Shown here piece by piece: positions 23,298 through 36,449 of a stretch of DNA of 64,000 nt. A program made the translations under genes and the position numbers. Numbering within the stretch: position 1 is the stretch's first letter; each line of letters begins with the position of its first letter. The DNA comes from Ashinkailepas kermadecensis (Eukaryota; Arthropoda; Thecostraca; Neolepadidae): assembly GCA_034440615.1 (NCBI GenBank), contig JAOTOM010005155.1:832001-896000 (forward strand), read 5' to 3'. Below the pieces are notes generated by a model that was not told the DNA's origin, made no database searches, and saw only the letters and a list, made by a program, of their open reading frames with translations.

Positions 23298-23992
23298 ACA
23301 ATGGCGGCAGTCGCCAGCTGTCGCCGCCAGAGGCAAACGCCACCGTTTACCCAGTCGTAACGCACACGAAACGGAAGTAATGGCTCATGGTGGCCGACAC
23401 TCGCTCGTGAATTCGCTCGGCACTAAACGACGTGCCTCATGTCGACTCCGGCCTCGAAATCGCTGACGTACTCTGAATGGAGGCGGGTACGCCGTCGCAT
23501 AAAGCAGCCAGGCCATGGCTGAACAGCAAATAAATCCAGCACGGCTCGACTATTTCGAATACCAGTCGACGGTCACGGTTGTGTTCGGGTCCCAAATGTC
23601 GTCGCCGATCCCGTGATCGTCCTGAGGTCAGCGTCACAAACAGCTGAAGAGGTGCAAACTCCTTTGCGATCAGGTTTCTGCCACGATGCAATGGAAAGCG
23701 ACAAGCGCGGCCGGCTTATGCTGATGTTCCATCTCTGGTCGGGTGTGTATTGTCTGGTGGAGCCGGCGGAACGGAGCAAAAACGAGTGAACGTCGGCGGC
23801 TCACCGATGTGAAATAAGCGGTCCCGACAAGCCAAGGCAATGATCGGCCTCGCCCATCGGCAGCATACTGGCGATGGCTGCCAATGTTATGTCACGCGTG
23901 GATAGCGCCGCGGGCTGTTACGCCTATCTGCACAGATGCCCAAAGGCGCTTCCAGAATGATAATATATTGTGGTAGTATTGACAGCATAGGA
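23298..23992. other. Gene-free, moderately CpG-rich sequence
   Basis: CpG is frequent from 23300 to about 23900. Open frames on both strands have no recognisable domain. No promoter or splice pattern could be supported. Confidence 0.35.
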
Positions 23993-24305
23993 GGTGTAGC
24001 ATCATCGAAAGTGGCAGCACCAGTGGCATAGTAGGTGTGGCAGTGTCGACAGCATTGGAGGTGTGGCATCACCGACAATGGCAACACCAGCGTCATTGTA
24101 AGTGTGACAGTGCCGATAGCATAGGTGTGGCATCACCGACAGTAGCAGTACCAGCGGCATAGTAGGTGTGGCAGTATGGTAGCATAGGAGGTGTGGCATC
24201 ACCGGCAGTGACAGTACCAGCGGCATAGTAGGTGTGACAGTGTCGATGGTATAGGACGTGTGGCATCACCGACAGTGGCAGCACCAGTGGCAGTGTCGAT
24301 GGGTC
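23993..24305. repeat. Minisatellite, 64-67-bp unit, about 4.5 copies
   Basis: Units begin ggtgtggcatcaccgacagt at 23993, 24060, 24124, 24190 and 24257 and continue ggcagcaccagtggcatagt, aggtgtggcagtgtcgacag. Each unit contains two ggtgtggca half-copies, suggesting descent from a ~33-bp ancestor. Degenerate relatives reach to about 24480. Confidence 0.9.
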
Positions 24306-25289
24306 AATGGTAGCGGCATAGACAGTGACCGTGCGGCAGTATCTGAAGTGGAGGTGTGCTGTATGCTTATTGCAGTCAATGCACCCGAAAACTCCAATAA
24401 AGTGGCCGCGGCGTATGCAGCACAGAAGTGTGGCAACATGGGCAGCGGAAGTGTGGCAACATAGGATGTCTGGCAGTATCGTCGTCGTCAGGGTGCCCAT
24501 GTGATGTGGTATCGAACATTCTTTGAGAGGGAGGGGAGCGGGAGCTGTCGCTCTTTCTCCCTCTCTATCTCAACCTCTCTCCCTCTCTCCCACTTCCCTT
24601 CTCCCCCCTCTCTTCCATAGTATTATCTTGTTCCCAGTACCTAATCTATATCGTCCCTGTAAAACATTTGGCATGTGCCACTTTACTGTTGCAGATATAA
24701 TTACATATACTCTTGCTTCCACGAAGATAATACCAACGTAGTGTATGTACCTCTTATGCATTATATACTTGCAAACAAAATGTGGCAAAATTGTAGCATA
24801 CAAAGTTAGTCATGCGAATTTTGACTAGCGCGAAGTCGAGTGATTTTATCTTACGAGCAATTACCGTCACTTACTTTGAACCTAACAACCTCTGTGTACG
24901 TGATTAAATGCTCTAGCGAGCCTTACATATATAGGACTCTTACGAACTCCACCATGCACAGGCCATGAACCTGTTTTTAGCGTGCTTTTATCAGAAGAAA
25001 GATGTTTCCATATGAACAACTAATATTACGTCATTTTTGTTATAACAACTCTCTACTTCAACTTTTGGCATCGCCACTATATATCGTTTTCATGAACTCG
25101 GGGTACTTTTTATTTAACGTAGTTATGCGTGATTATTTAGCGACCTTGTCATCAATTTTGTTCATTGTTTGACACCAATGGATCTCTTGTTTATCTACTG
25201 AAATAGCACCTGTCCAGGTACCAGGAGGACCTAGGCTCATGTCCGGCCAGGGCAGATTATTTTCTCGGCCGGCCCCTGTTTAGTAGCGG
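24306..25289. other. Gene-free sequence with a CT-rich tract
   Basis: A pyrimidine-rich stretch (ctccctctct repeats) occupies 24546-24616. The rest is A/T-rich and shows no gene, RNA or element. Confidence 0.4.
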
Positions 25290-25478
25290 CAGCTGGTGAG
25301 TGTTGGCCGTGCCATGAGACTACCGCTGACTGACCAGCACCCGCACCATTGGGCTCACGGACATGGTCTGCCTTTATGGTCATGGTCGGACAGCTGGTGA
25401 GTGTTGGCCGTGCCATGAGACTACCGCTGACTGACCAGCACCCGCAGCATGGGGCTCACGGACATGGTCTGCCTTTAA
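25290..25478. repeat. Duplication of an 87-bp segment, 101-bp spacing
   Basis: cagctggtgagtgttggccg at 25290 and again at 25391 starts two nearly identical ~87-bp segments, both ending acatggtctgcctttа-like (acatggtctgcctttat and acatggtctgcctttaa). Only a few bases differ (caccattggg against cagcatgggg). A 14-bp spacer separates them. Confidence 0.95.
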
Positions 25479-28249
25479 ACGACATTTGTCCGTCCGGCGA
25501 CACACCCCAAGGGCACGGTCTCACTTCATGTCATCGCAGTAGTGCTCTGTTTGCAGGGCCCGACAAACCGGGACATAGGCCATGTATACATATATATACG
25601 GCCTATATCAAATATAGGATATAGGATATAGGCCCACTGTGAGCACGTCCTGAGCGTGGAGTTGAGACAAGCGGATGTTCACGGTTCTACCGCATGAATG
25701 CCAACATATGGAGTATAATAGAATAGAGTGCCTTGAATGTAAAATAGCGCATGCGTGTGTCTTTGTGAGCGTGTGCACTGAATACAATTTCAGGTAGGGG
25801 ACCAAACCTTTGGCTTATTGACGTGTCTTAGCGTGGTCCCCATCTGAGTCAACTCATATGCACCGAATTGTTCAAATTGACCAAATGAACACAATAATGT
25901 CGGCGAAATGTTGTATGCACAAGTCTGGCTGCCATCGTATAATCGATGAAGGCTCCGCTCCGGGATTTGTAGCTCTGGAAGTTCATGTCCTTCTTGAAGC
26001 AAACTTAACATTTACTTTGTGACATACGCTAGATATGTTTGAGCTGGAAATAATTGTGGATGTGCAACCATGACGTGATTCTGCGATGGAAAGTGAATTG
26101 CACTCAGGCGGTTGCCTGCATGTACCAGATTGCATATGACTGTGGAACTCATTGGCTGAGGATTATGAGAAAACATATTGTCTAATATTTTGCTCGTACC
26201 CCTGTACATAAAATATATAAAATGCATCACTTAATTCTACAACATGGCCGTTGAACACTGTTACCATTGTGGTTCGAGGCACGACCCTTTTCATCCAATT
26301 TATACTGGCCAAGAGTATTCCAATCAACATTCCTGGATAGTATGACACAGTCATATTGTGGATTGGACAGAAGACCATAAATATGCACGGTTCCGAGTCA
26401 CGCACGGCATTCCTAGAACGACCTTTTGTTGAAACCGTGATAAATATCTTGCGAAAATGTATAGTTCAGAGCATAGCATTTTGTTTTTCAACGCGCGCTG
26501 GGTCAATGCGTTGGTTGGCTGGAAGACGTTTTGCAATTGGTTAGTGCGATAAATATACAGCATAACCATGTATTAAAACGCTATGTATAAAAACGCCGTG
26601 TTAAAAATTGATCCATGTAAGAATGAACCGGTGTTTTCTTTGCGATGCATTTACACATCGCATGAGTGCTTTTATGCATCGTATGGATGTGCAAATCGCT
26701 TTGATGCGGCATTGTAGAAACACGTCGGGGCTAACGGAGGGCGAAGGAGGAAGTCAGCTGCCGCGCTCAGACAAAAGGAAGCATCTGCAGTGTCAGGCGT
26801 CCGCATAGCCTCGCATTGCGGGGAGAATGAGAGTTAATTTGACTCCCCTGATGTGCTTTAGATAACTAATGAACCACAAAGGTTATCGGTTGGACATTTG
26901 GACACCCATTGACAGTTCATGAGCACATATGGTATCAACAAATGGAATTCCAGGATATTAAGTTGCATGAACTACGGTGGGTCAAGGTCAGGTTAGAGCG
27001 TCGTTTCAGTGCGGTTTTTAAATGCACATTGAATCATTTGTAATTAATAAGCTGCACAAGGTACAGTGAAAAGTGAAATGTGAGTGCACAGAAAGATGGT
27101 CGAAGAAAAAGTACAAAATGCAACGAAGTGTCACAGGATACAACCGAGGAAAACCTGGAAATTCTTCTGTGCATTGCCTCTTGCAGCGAATTGAATAAAA
27201 AAATCGAACACCCAGGTAATGATCAGATTGTGTAGCTCATCACCTATTTGCAGGTACTGGACTTTGACTGGAGCGGGTAATTCACCTTTACCCCTGTCAG
27301 TGTGACAGATTAAGTCATCCCTTGCATGCCATCTATACGGGAGCACGAAATCGCATTGCTTCACGTCCTGGGTGTCAGATATCTACGGCGAAGACCGGGT
27401 GACTGATTGCACCCCGACATTGATCTGCTTGACTTGACCTTGAAGAATAACGGATAGAGGTCGGGAAACAATTCCGAGTAACGTCGAAGTTCAAGGAGGA
27501 TGTTACGTTATACCGGAAAAAAAATGTTCTCTTGGGAAGGATTAAGCCAATGTATTGGAACTCAGACATGCCCGACTTCCTCACCATAGCTGTTAACCGC
27601 ATGTAGAAGAACGCTGCTCATTATAATCAACATATGTCGTTTATGTAGCTGTGTTGCTATTTCTTCTGTCACTGACAGCGGACCACCTTTAGGTCTTGCT
27701 CACTTGACTGACTTGCTAGCTGGATTTTATGTTTTATTTCATTTAATTCATTGGCCTCTAGAAGACCTGTCAATAAAGTTCGAAGTACTGGCATTTTTTT
27801 TCTCGCTTTACCCAGAGTGAGCCCCACTAATGAAGCATTTTGATCATATGTCGTTTAATTACGTGTACAATAGACAGCCATGTGGCAATTTTAATTAGCC
27901 AGACGCCAAGCACAAATTGTGAACAGTCTACATATTCCTGGTGATTGCGACATGAATATGCACATCAGTTGACCGTCATTTACCTTGCACGAATACTTTG
28001 ACAGCGCTTTCCTCTGCGTTTTTTTACCCTCACAATGTTCATCCTCACAATGTCCACATCACAAGCAGTATCACTGTGTGACGTGGAAGTCACACGGAAC
28101 TAACGAATAGCATCACTCTTTTAGCTAGACATACCTACCTGCCACAATATCTGTTGGCTACATTTAAGCTAAAATAAAAATATATGCACCCAATCTCATG
28201 TTCCGCTACCGATGTCTGCTGTACGGTCACACCACCTCACATTGTCGAG
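25479..28249. other. Gene-free sequence
   Basis: No gene recognised in 2.8 kb. An ATATAGG triplet repeat lies at 25607-25633. Minus-strand frames at 27131-27364 and 27375-27602 lie close together but show no domain that I recognise. Confidence 0.35.
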
Positions 28250-28254
28250 GCCAT

Positions 28255-28835
28255 CCAGCATACGGAAGATGTGGTTAATGAGAACACACGGGCGACAAAT
28301 GTAACTCGAGGGAATCGAGGTGCGTGAACTGTAGCAATCGTAAAGTGCCCCACCCTAGATAATATTAAGCAAACCGCACCCATCCTTCGATCGCTCTTGC
28401 CCAGCGTACGCTATAGAAACGGAAATTTCAGTCATGAAGTGCACCAAGTACCTTAGCTCCTTAGCCCTTTTCGCGAAGCCCGGTGAGGAAGCTCATCCAA
28501 AAGATATAGCAGATGCAGATATAGCGAGAGACACTCATACAATCACCGCAGGGCAGCAACACACGAATGTCACCCAAATACGTACTGAACTCAATGCCCT
28601 ATTTAGATCATTTGGGATTGTTTGCACACCCTCAACAGACGAACGTAGTCTGGCTGATAGCATGGGACGCAGGCAGCATAGTTCACCCGAAACGGCAGCT
28701 AATTTGGCATCACCATCGCCAACAAAACGTACTGGAGCCATGCTCAAGGATGACTTCACCTCGGTGACAGCAGAAGCGCAAGCGGAGGTGGTAACTCGCG
28801 GGAATCGAGGTGCGTGAACTGTAGCAATCGTGAAC
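28255..28835 (+). pseudogene. Possible gag/ORF1 zinc-knuckle remnant with a duplicated 41-bp segment
   Basis: From 28261 one frame reads C-G-stop-stop-E-H-T-G-D-K-C, then NSRESRCVNC. This is a CX4HX4C knuckle whose upstream Cys is now Tyr, followed by a CX2C. Such knuckles are typical of retroelement Gag or LINE ORF1 nucleic-acid-binding regions (established knowledge); the assignment to any family is inference. A 41-bp part of it (28301-28341) is repeated at 28791-28831 with one mismatch, followed by a further partial copy (gaactgtagcaa). The 127-codon open frame between the copies (28434-28817) has no recognisable domain. Confidence 0.35.
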
Positions 28836-29242
28836 TGTAGCAAAAAATAGAGCACTTCGAAGGGTTACGAGTGAACCCAGGCTCAAAGGACAAAGAAACC
28901 TGCGAAGTCCTCACCGGTCAAGCTTAGGGATTCTGACAGTGTGACATGTTCTCCTACTTGCCAGTATTTCGCAACGAAACATAGGCTGTTTCATAGAAAC
29001 AACACACGGAACTTGACATGAGAACGGGCGGAGTGGATCATGCGAAAATGGTTCACTCTGGACACATATCACGATACCTGAAAGCGATCCGCTTTGAGGT
29101 TATACTCTAAGAAGCGCCGTACAATGATTTACCAGGCTTTGACGCATAAACGTGATGAGCTTCACATGATCATTGTTGGTCAAAGTGCTCTTAAAACTGA
29201 CTTTAGCTTAATGCAAGCTATTACAATGTAAATACAAAGGTA

Positions 29243-29246
<4 letters not shown>
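28836..29246. other. Gene-free sequence
   Basis: Nothing recognised between the zinc-knuckle remnant and the TA microsatellite. Confidence 0.4.

Positions 29247-29328
<82 letters not shown>
29247..29328. repeat. Microsatellite (TA)n
   Basis: An uninterrupted run of about 41 TA dinucleotides. Confidence 0.98.
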
Positions 29329-29330
<2 letters not shown>

Positions 29331-29804
29331 ATACAATGCATACCACAACATAAATATACTTGAATATTACTACTACCAAGTTTTTTTGTGGAATAATGCA
29401 ACTTCTTAGAATAACGTATTTAGATTAACGTTAGAGCAAGTTGTCAATCAGCTCAAATTATTTTGAATAGCTAATTCAGTATTTACTACTACTGCTACTA
29501 ACTACTAAGTTACTACAGTACTACTAAGTTCAACACAGCCCTTTCCCACTGCCCAGTACTGAATAACATAGCATTTTCCCAATGATGAATGTCGACGGGA
29601 AACCAAGCTCCGGCAATTCCGAAAAATGGCCGCCGCGGCACCCAGATAGCAGTTACACGATAACCCAATATCAAAATCCGTCCATAGCATGGAAGGCTAC
29701 CACTGTGACATATCTGGGGTTTTTGTCATTACTTTTAATGCACAATAGATTTGAATATCCTAGCTAAACCGCCCCACTATTAGTGGGGATAGCCAAATTG
29801 ACCT
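29329..29804. other. Gene-free sequence
   Basis: A/T-rich; ctactact and taagtt iterations occur at 29485-29530. No gene recognised. Confidence 0.4.
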
Positions 29805-30200
29805 CCCCGCACTGCGAGGGTTGGGGCTTCTACCACACTGCGAGGGTTGGAACTTCTACCACACTGCGAGGGTTGGGGCTTTTACCACACTGCGAGGGTT
29901 GGGGCTTCTACCACACTGCGAGGGTTGGAACTCTTACCACACTGCGAAGATTCGAACTTCTACCACACTGCGAGGGTTTAAACTTTTACCACGCTGCGAG
30001 GGTTGAATTTCTGCCACACTGTGAGGCTTTGAACTTCTACCACACTGGGAAAATTGGAACTTCTACCACACTGCGAAGATTCGAACTTCTACCACAATGC
30101 GAGGGTTTACACTTTTACCACCCTGCAAGGGTTGGAACACCTACCACCCTGCGAGGGTTGGAACTTCTACCACCCTGAGAGGGTTGGAACTTGTTCGACA
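29805..30200. repeat. Minisatellite, 26-bp unit, about 15 copies
   Basis: The unit is cacactgcgagggttgg plus ggcttctac, with variants (gttggaac, attcgaac, gtttaaac, accctgcgag). Because 26 is not a multiple of three and the unit has no plus-strand stop, all three forward frames stay open and give similar 26-residue peptide repeats. That is a property of the repeat, not of a gene. Confidence 0.95.
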
Positions 30201-30297
30201 CTGCGGGAGCTACACATGCACAGCGTATACATAAGCACGGAAGCACCAGTTCCGAAAACCGTAAAAGGAACTACTGTTTTCACATTGCAAATATGGT

Positions 30298-30395
30298 TAT
30301 TTACCAGTGGAAGGTGGAGATTACATTACCAGTGGGAGGTGAAGATGACATTACCAGTGGGAGGTGGAGATTACATCACATTGCCAGATTGCAGG
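30298..30395. repeat. Short minisatellite, ~25-bp unit, 3-4 copies
   Basis: attaccagtgggaggtggag followed by attac repeats three times with minor changes (gaagatgac), ending in attgccagattgcaggtg. Confidence 0.85.
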
Positions 30396-30864
30396 TGAAG
30401 CGTTGTCAAGTCATGCCCATGTCCAGTTTGCCCCCCCCCAGCGCACGTCGCCACTGCGAGCATTGGATGTGCCCACAACGATCGCCCAGGCAGGAACTCG
30501 AGGGTTGGCAGAGCATTGAGCGAGGTCACACACTGTCGGGGTGCGGTGAAGAGCGAGGGTTCCCAACCAGAGTTCAAGTGGCAATAACGCGTCCCCCAGA
30601 ACTTGAGGGCCTCGTGCTGATCTCATTAACGTGCTGCTGCATGTGTGCATATTACATGTGATGTGCATTATGAAGCTTCTTGACACTTCGATCTTATGTC
30701 AGTTGGGGGATGATATTCGTGGAACCCGGAAGCAGTCAGACGCAGTTATGTTGCGGAGCGTGCTGGTGTGAGCCACTTTCCACAGCTATGGCACAGCTGA
30801 CATTGGCTAATGTGATTCGCCACGCCATACGCACTTCGCCAACAACCACGTCACAGGCGTAATG
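30396..30864. other. Gene-free sequence
   Basis: Moderately CpG-rich, with a C-run at 30431-30438. No gene, RNA or element recognised. Confidence 0.35.
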
Positions 30865-31960
30865 GACCAATTGTCGGACAAATCATCGACAAACGCAATG
30901 TCGACTGCCAAAATGTCGACCAAAAATATCCATTACCAGAATGTCCCGTCATTGTTGACAGGTCGGCGAGTAAAACCTACTTACGTTTGTACCCAACGTT
31001 TCCCGCTGGATAGTCAGTGCCGCCACTGAATAATTCGCAAGGACTAACATACAAAGAAACAACAATTGTAACAGCAAACATAAACGTAACATCAAGCACA
31101 TAACTGCTGTGTGCTTATTGTAAACTACCCGATGGAGACGCTCTCCACTGGTCAGTGTACATAGTGGCAGCAACTGGAACATTGTGTCGCCCAATAACGT
31201 GAACAGGGGCACGTTCAGGAGTCTCCTCAGGGAAGGGCGCTGGACCTGGATGGAGGAAGCTACTTGGATTTTATGTTGTTCAGCAGGAGTGGACGAATAG
31301 TGGTAGGATTTGTTTTTTATCCAGAAAATGTGTTGAGCGGCCAACTATGGGGTGGTTCAACCCATGAGGAAAGGCCCGGACCACCGAACCACATGACTAG
31401 CCTATATTTTCAGGTTTTCAGGTTCCGAAAATGGAAATTTCGACACCTGTGAGGTTCAAGCTACCTGCCTCCTTGGGTACGCTAGTGAAGGTGTAACGAA
31501 AACAATGTCAGAGAAAAAGGAGCTACCCGTAATTGAGTCAAATGTGCCTGACCTTGTAAAATGGGAGGTGTACTTCCCACAGCACAGAAAACAGCATTGC
31601 CTTATGCCGATGGAAAGCCACTGCAAAGTTCCGCAGGCTTTGTGACTGACGTCCACTACCGTCAGACCATATCACGGGGATTTGATGGCTTCCAATACCA
31701 GACTGTCGCCGTACGAGCACCGAGGTAATCTGAGGTGCGTGGAAAAGTCCATATTTATGACTTCAGCATTCGATAGTTTCTGGGTCGACATTTTGCGAGT
31801 TGATATTTCGCCATTCCATATTTTGTAGGTCGATAATTTGTCGAATCAATGTTTTGCTTCGTCGATATTTCGCGGACTCACTATTTAGCGCATCGATAAA
31901 AACCGAGCCCGTGTTCTGCGTAGACATTCCGGGTGTCGATATTGTGCAGTGTAATCTAAT
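30865..31960. mobile_element. Possible non-autonomous DNA transposon with subterminal TCGAC arrays
   Basis: On the left (30870-30965) a 14-16-bp motif of the form caaaatgtcgaccaaaa recurs about six times. On the right (31765-31955) the same motif recurs in the opposite orientation about nine times (gggtcgacattttgcgag, ggtcgataatttgtcg, tcgatatttcgcgg). The two arrays face each other around about 800 bp with no transposase. Inverted subterminal repeats of this sort are common in MITEs and other non-autonomous elements (established knowledge). Exact termini and a target-site duplication were not found, so boundaries are approximate. Confidence 0.35.
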
Positions 31961-32181
31961 GAGTCGCAGCGCACAACAGGAATGATGCTCTCAGGGAGCG
32001 CCTAGTCATGCTCCACTAAAAGAACGACGGGTGCATGTAATCTAGCCTAACGCCGACATCATCACACAAAACTACCTGATCTCAAGCCAGCACACAAGAC
32101 ACGCTGCCCCCGGTGCCACCGCAAGGGATGACCCAGCTCCCAGGTCATGCCACACTGACTGCTGGCGACCAACAATGAGCC
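31961..32181. other. Gene-free spacer
   Basis: Short unique stretch before the 32-bp array; nothing recognised. Confidence 0.4.
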
Positions 32182-33012
32182 CCCGTGCTGGGATTGTCGC
32201 GGGTTGACCGGCCGCCTCGCTGGGGCTGTCCCAGATTGACCGGCCGTCTCGCTGGGGCTGTCGCGGGTTGACCGGCCGTCTCGCTGGGGCTGTCGCGGGT
32301 TGACCGGCCGTCTCGCTGGGGCTGTCGCGGACTGACCGGCCGTCTCGCTGGGGATGTCCCAGATTGACCGGCCGTCTCGCTGGGGTTGTCGCGGACTGAC
32401 CGGCCGTCTCGCTGGGGTTGTCGCGGACTGACCGGCCGTCTCGCTGGGGCTGTCCAGATTCACCGGCCGTCTCGCTGGGGCTGTCCCGGATTGACCGGCC
32501 GTCTCGCTGGGGCTGTCGCGGGTTGACCGGCCGTCTCGCTGGGGCTGTCGGGGGTTGACCGGCCGTCTCGCTGGGGCTGTCCCAGATTGACCGGCCGTCT
32601 CGCTGGGGTTGTCGCGGACTGACCGGCCGTCTCGCTGGGGCTGTCGCGGACTGACCGGCCGTCTCGCTGGGGCTGTCGCGGGTTGACCGGCCGTCTCGCT
32701 GGGGCTGTCCCAGATTGACCGGCCGTCTCGCTGGGGTTGTCGCGGACTGACCGGCCGTCTCGCTGGGGTTGTCGCGGACTGACCGGCCGTCTCGCTGGGG
32801 CTGTCGCGGGTTGACCGGCCGTCTCGCTGGGGCTGTCGCGGATTGACCGGCCGTCTCGCTGGGGCTGTCGCGGGTTGACCGGCCGTCTCGCTGGGGCTGT
32901 CGCGGGTTGACCGGCCGTCTCGCTGGGGTTGTCGCGGACTGACCGGCCGTCTCGCTGGGGCTGTCGCGGGTTGACCGGCCGTCTCGCTGGGGCTGTCGCG
33001 GACTGACCGGCC
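32182..33012. repeat. Minisatellite, 32-bp unit, about 26 copies
   Basis: Each unit is gaccggccgtctcgctgggg plus ctgtcgcgggtt. The last 12 bases come in four recurring types: ctgtcgcgggtt, ctgtcccagatt, ttgtcgcggact and ctgtcgcggact. The order cccagatt, then cgcggact twice, recurs near 32350 and 32710, with a variant near 32580, hinting at higher-order duplication. The minus strand has no stop in any phase, so a 403-codon frame (32062-33273) runs through it. I do not regard it as a gene. Confidence 0.97.
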
Positions 33013-34498
<1,486 letters not shown>

Positions 34499-36005
34499 TA
34501 GCCCTGTCGGAGGGACGGGCTGACAATAGTCTCGTCACCGTCACGTGATGACGTCCACACAGCCCTGTCGGAGGGACGGGCTGACAATAGTCTCGTCACT
34601 GTCACGTGATGACGTCCACACAGCCCTGACGGAGGGACGGGCTGACAATAGTCTCGTCACCGTCACGTGATGACGTCCACACAGCCCTGTCGGAGGGACG
34701 GGCTGACAATAGTCTCGTCACCGTCACGTGATGACGTCCACACAGCCCTGTCGGAGGGACGGGCTGACAATAGTCTCGTCACCGTCACGTGATGACGTCC
34801 ACACAGCCCTGTCGGAGGGACGGGCTGACAATAGTCTCGTCACCGTCACGTGATGACGTCCACACAGCCCTGTCGGAGGGACGGGCTGACAATAGTCTCG
34901 TCACCGTCACGTGATGACGTCCACACAGCCCTGTCGGAGGGACGGGCTGACAATAGTCTCGTCACCGTCACGTGATGACGTCCACACAGCCCTGTCGGAG
35001 GGACGGGCTGACAATAGTCTCGTCACTGTCACGTGATGACGTCCACACAGCCCTGTCGGAGGGACGGGCTGACAATAGTCTCGTCACCGTCACGTGATGA
35101 CGTACACACAGCCCTGTCGGAGGGACGGGCTGACAATAGATCGCGTCACTGTCACGTGATGACGTCCACACAGCCCTGTTGGAGGGACGGGCTGACAATA
35201 GTCTCGTCACTGTCACGTGATGACGTCCACACAGCCCTGTCGGAGGGACGGGCTGACAATAGTCTCGTCACCGTCACGTGATGACGTCCACACAGCCCTG
35301 TCGGAGGGACGGGCTGACAATAGTCTCGTCACCGTCACGTGATGACGTCCACACAGCCCTGTCGGAGGGACGGGCTGACAATAGTCTCGTCACCGTCACG
35401 TGATGACGTCCACACAGCCCTGTCGGAGGGACGGGCTGACAATAGTCTCGTCACTGTCACGTGATGACGTCCACACAGCCCTGTCGGAGGGACGTGCTGA
35501 CAATAGTCTCGTCACTGTCACGTGATGACGTCCACACAGCCCTGTCGGAGGGACGGGCTGACAATAGTCTCGTCACTGTCACGTGATGACGTCCACACAG
35601 CCCTGTCGGAGGGACGGGCTGACAATAGTCTCGTCACTGTCACGTGATGACGTCCACACAGCCCTGTCGGAGGGACGGGCTGACAATAGTCTCGTCACCG
35701 TCACGTGATGACGTCCACACAGCCCTGTCGGAGGGACGGGCTGACAATGACCGCGTCACTGTCACGTGATGACGTCCACACAGCCCTGTCGGAGGGACGG
35801 GCTGACAATAGTCTCGTCACCGTCACGTGATGACGTCCACACAGCCCTGTCGGAGGGACGGGCTGACAATAGTCTCGTCACCGTCACGTGATGACGTCCA
35901 CACAGCCCTGTCGGAGGGACGGGCTGACAATAGTCTCGTCACCGTCACGTGATGACGTCCACACAGCCCTGTCGGAGGGACGGGCTGACAATAGTCTCGT
36001 CACGT
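34499..36005. repeat. Minisatellite, 61-bp unit, about 25 copies, with E-box and CRE-like motif in each unit
   Basis: The unit reads agccctgtcggagggacggg, ctgacaatagtctcgtcacc, gtcacgtgatgacgtccaca, c. The period is exactly 61 (for example 34501 to 34562). Copies are nearly identical. A cgtcaccgt/cgtcactgt alternation and two units with agatcgcgtc or gaccgcgtc (near 35140 and 35750) are the main variants. Nearly every unit contains CACGTG (an E-box) and, 3 bp on, TGACGTC (CRE-like, lacking the final A). Protein binding is inferred from motif knowledge only. A degraded final copy runs to about 36045. Confidence 0.97.
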
Positions 36006-36189
36006 CCCCTCGCGCTGCTGGCCGCCGCGTCACCATCACGTGACCATGGCTGGCTTCTTGATCTTGACTGCCGGCGATAATTGCGTGCCCAACTTCGGCT
36101 CTCAACTGACTCTGGCACTTCGGCCTCTACTCCCTGAATTCCGGCCCCTACCCCCGACACTCCGGCTCCACCCAGACACTGTTCCCACT

Positions 36190-36405
36190 CTCCGACACCA
36201 GCGTCCTCTCCAATTTCGCCCCGATACTCCGACATCCTTCCCACTGCTGACATTGACGTCAGCTCTAATCTCTCCCCGACACTTCGACCTCCCCTTCCCA
36301 CTGCCGACATTGACGTCAGCTCTAATCTCTCCCCGACACTTCGACCTCCCCTTCCTGCTGCTGACATTGGCGTCCGCTCTAATTTCGTCTCGACACTTCG
36401 TCACC
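36190..36405. repeat. Minisatellite, 57-bp unit, about 4 copies, with full CRE
   Basis: Units tgacattgacgtcagctcta, atctctccccgacacttcga, cctccccttcccactgc start at 36248, 36305 and 36362. A degenerate copy lies at 36191-36247, and traces reach back to 36120. The palindrome TGACGTCA is at 36254-36261 and 36311-36318; in the third unit it is changed to tggcgtcc. Confidence 0.9.
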
Positions 36406-36449
36406 ACCTTCCCACCCTCCACACAAACGTCGTGTGCCCGCCCCCGTTC

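Noticed and set aside
22808..23466. Overlapping His/Trp-rich frames on both strands (150-190 codons)
   Set aside because: They are translations of the 26-bp nested minisatellite.
30949..31344. 131-codon minus-strand frame with a hydrophobic stretch (LRLCLLLQLLFLCMLVLAN)
   Set aside because: One hydrophobic run is weak evidence. It lies inside the candidate non-autonomous transposon, and no family is recognisable.
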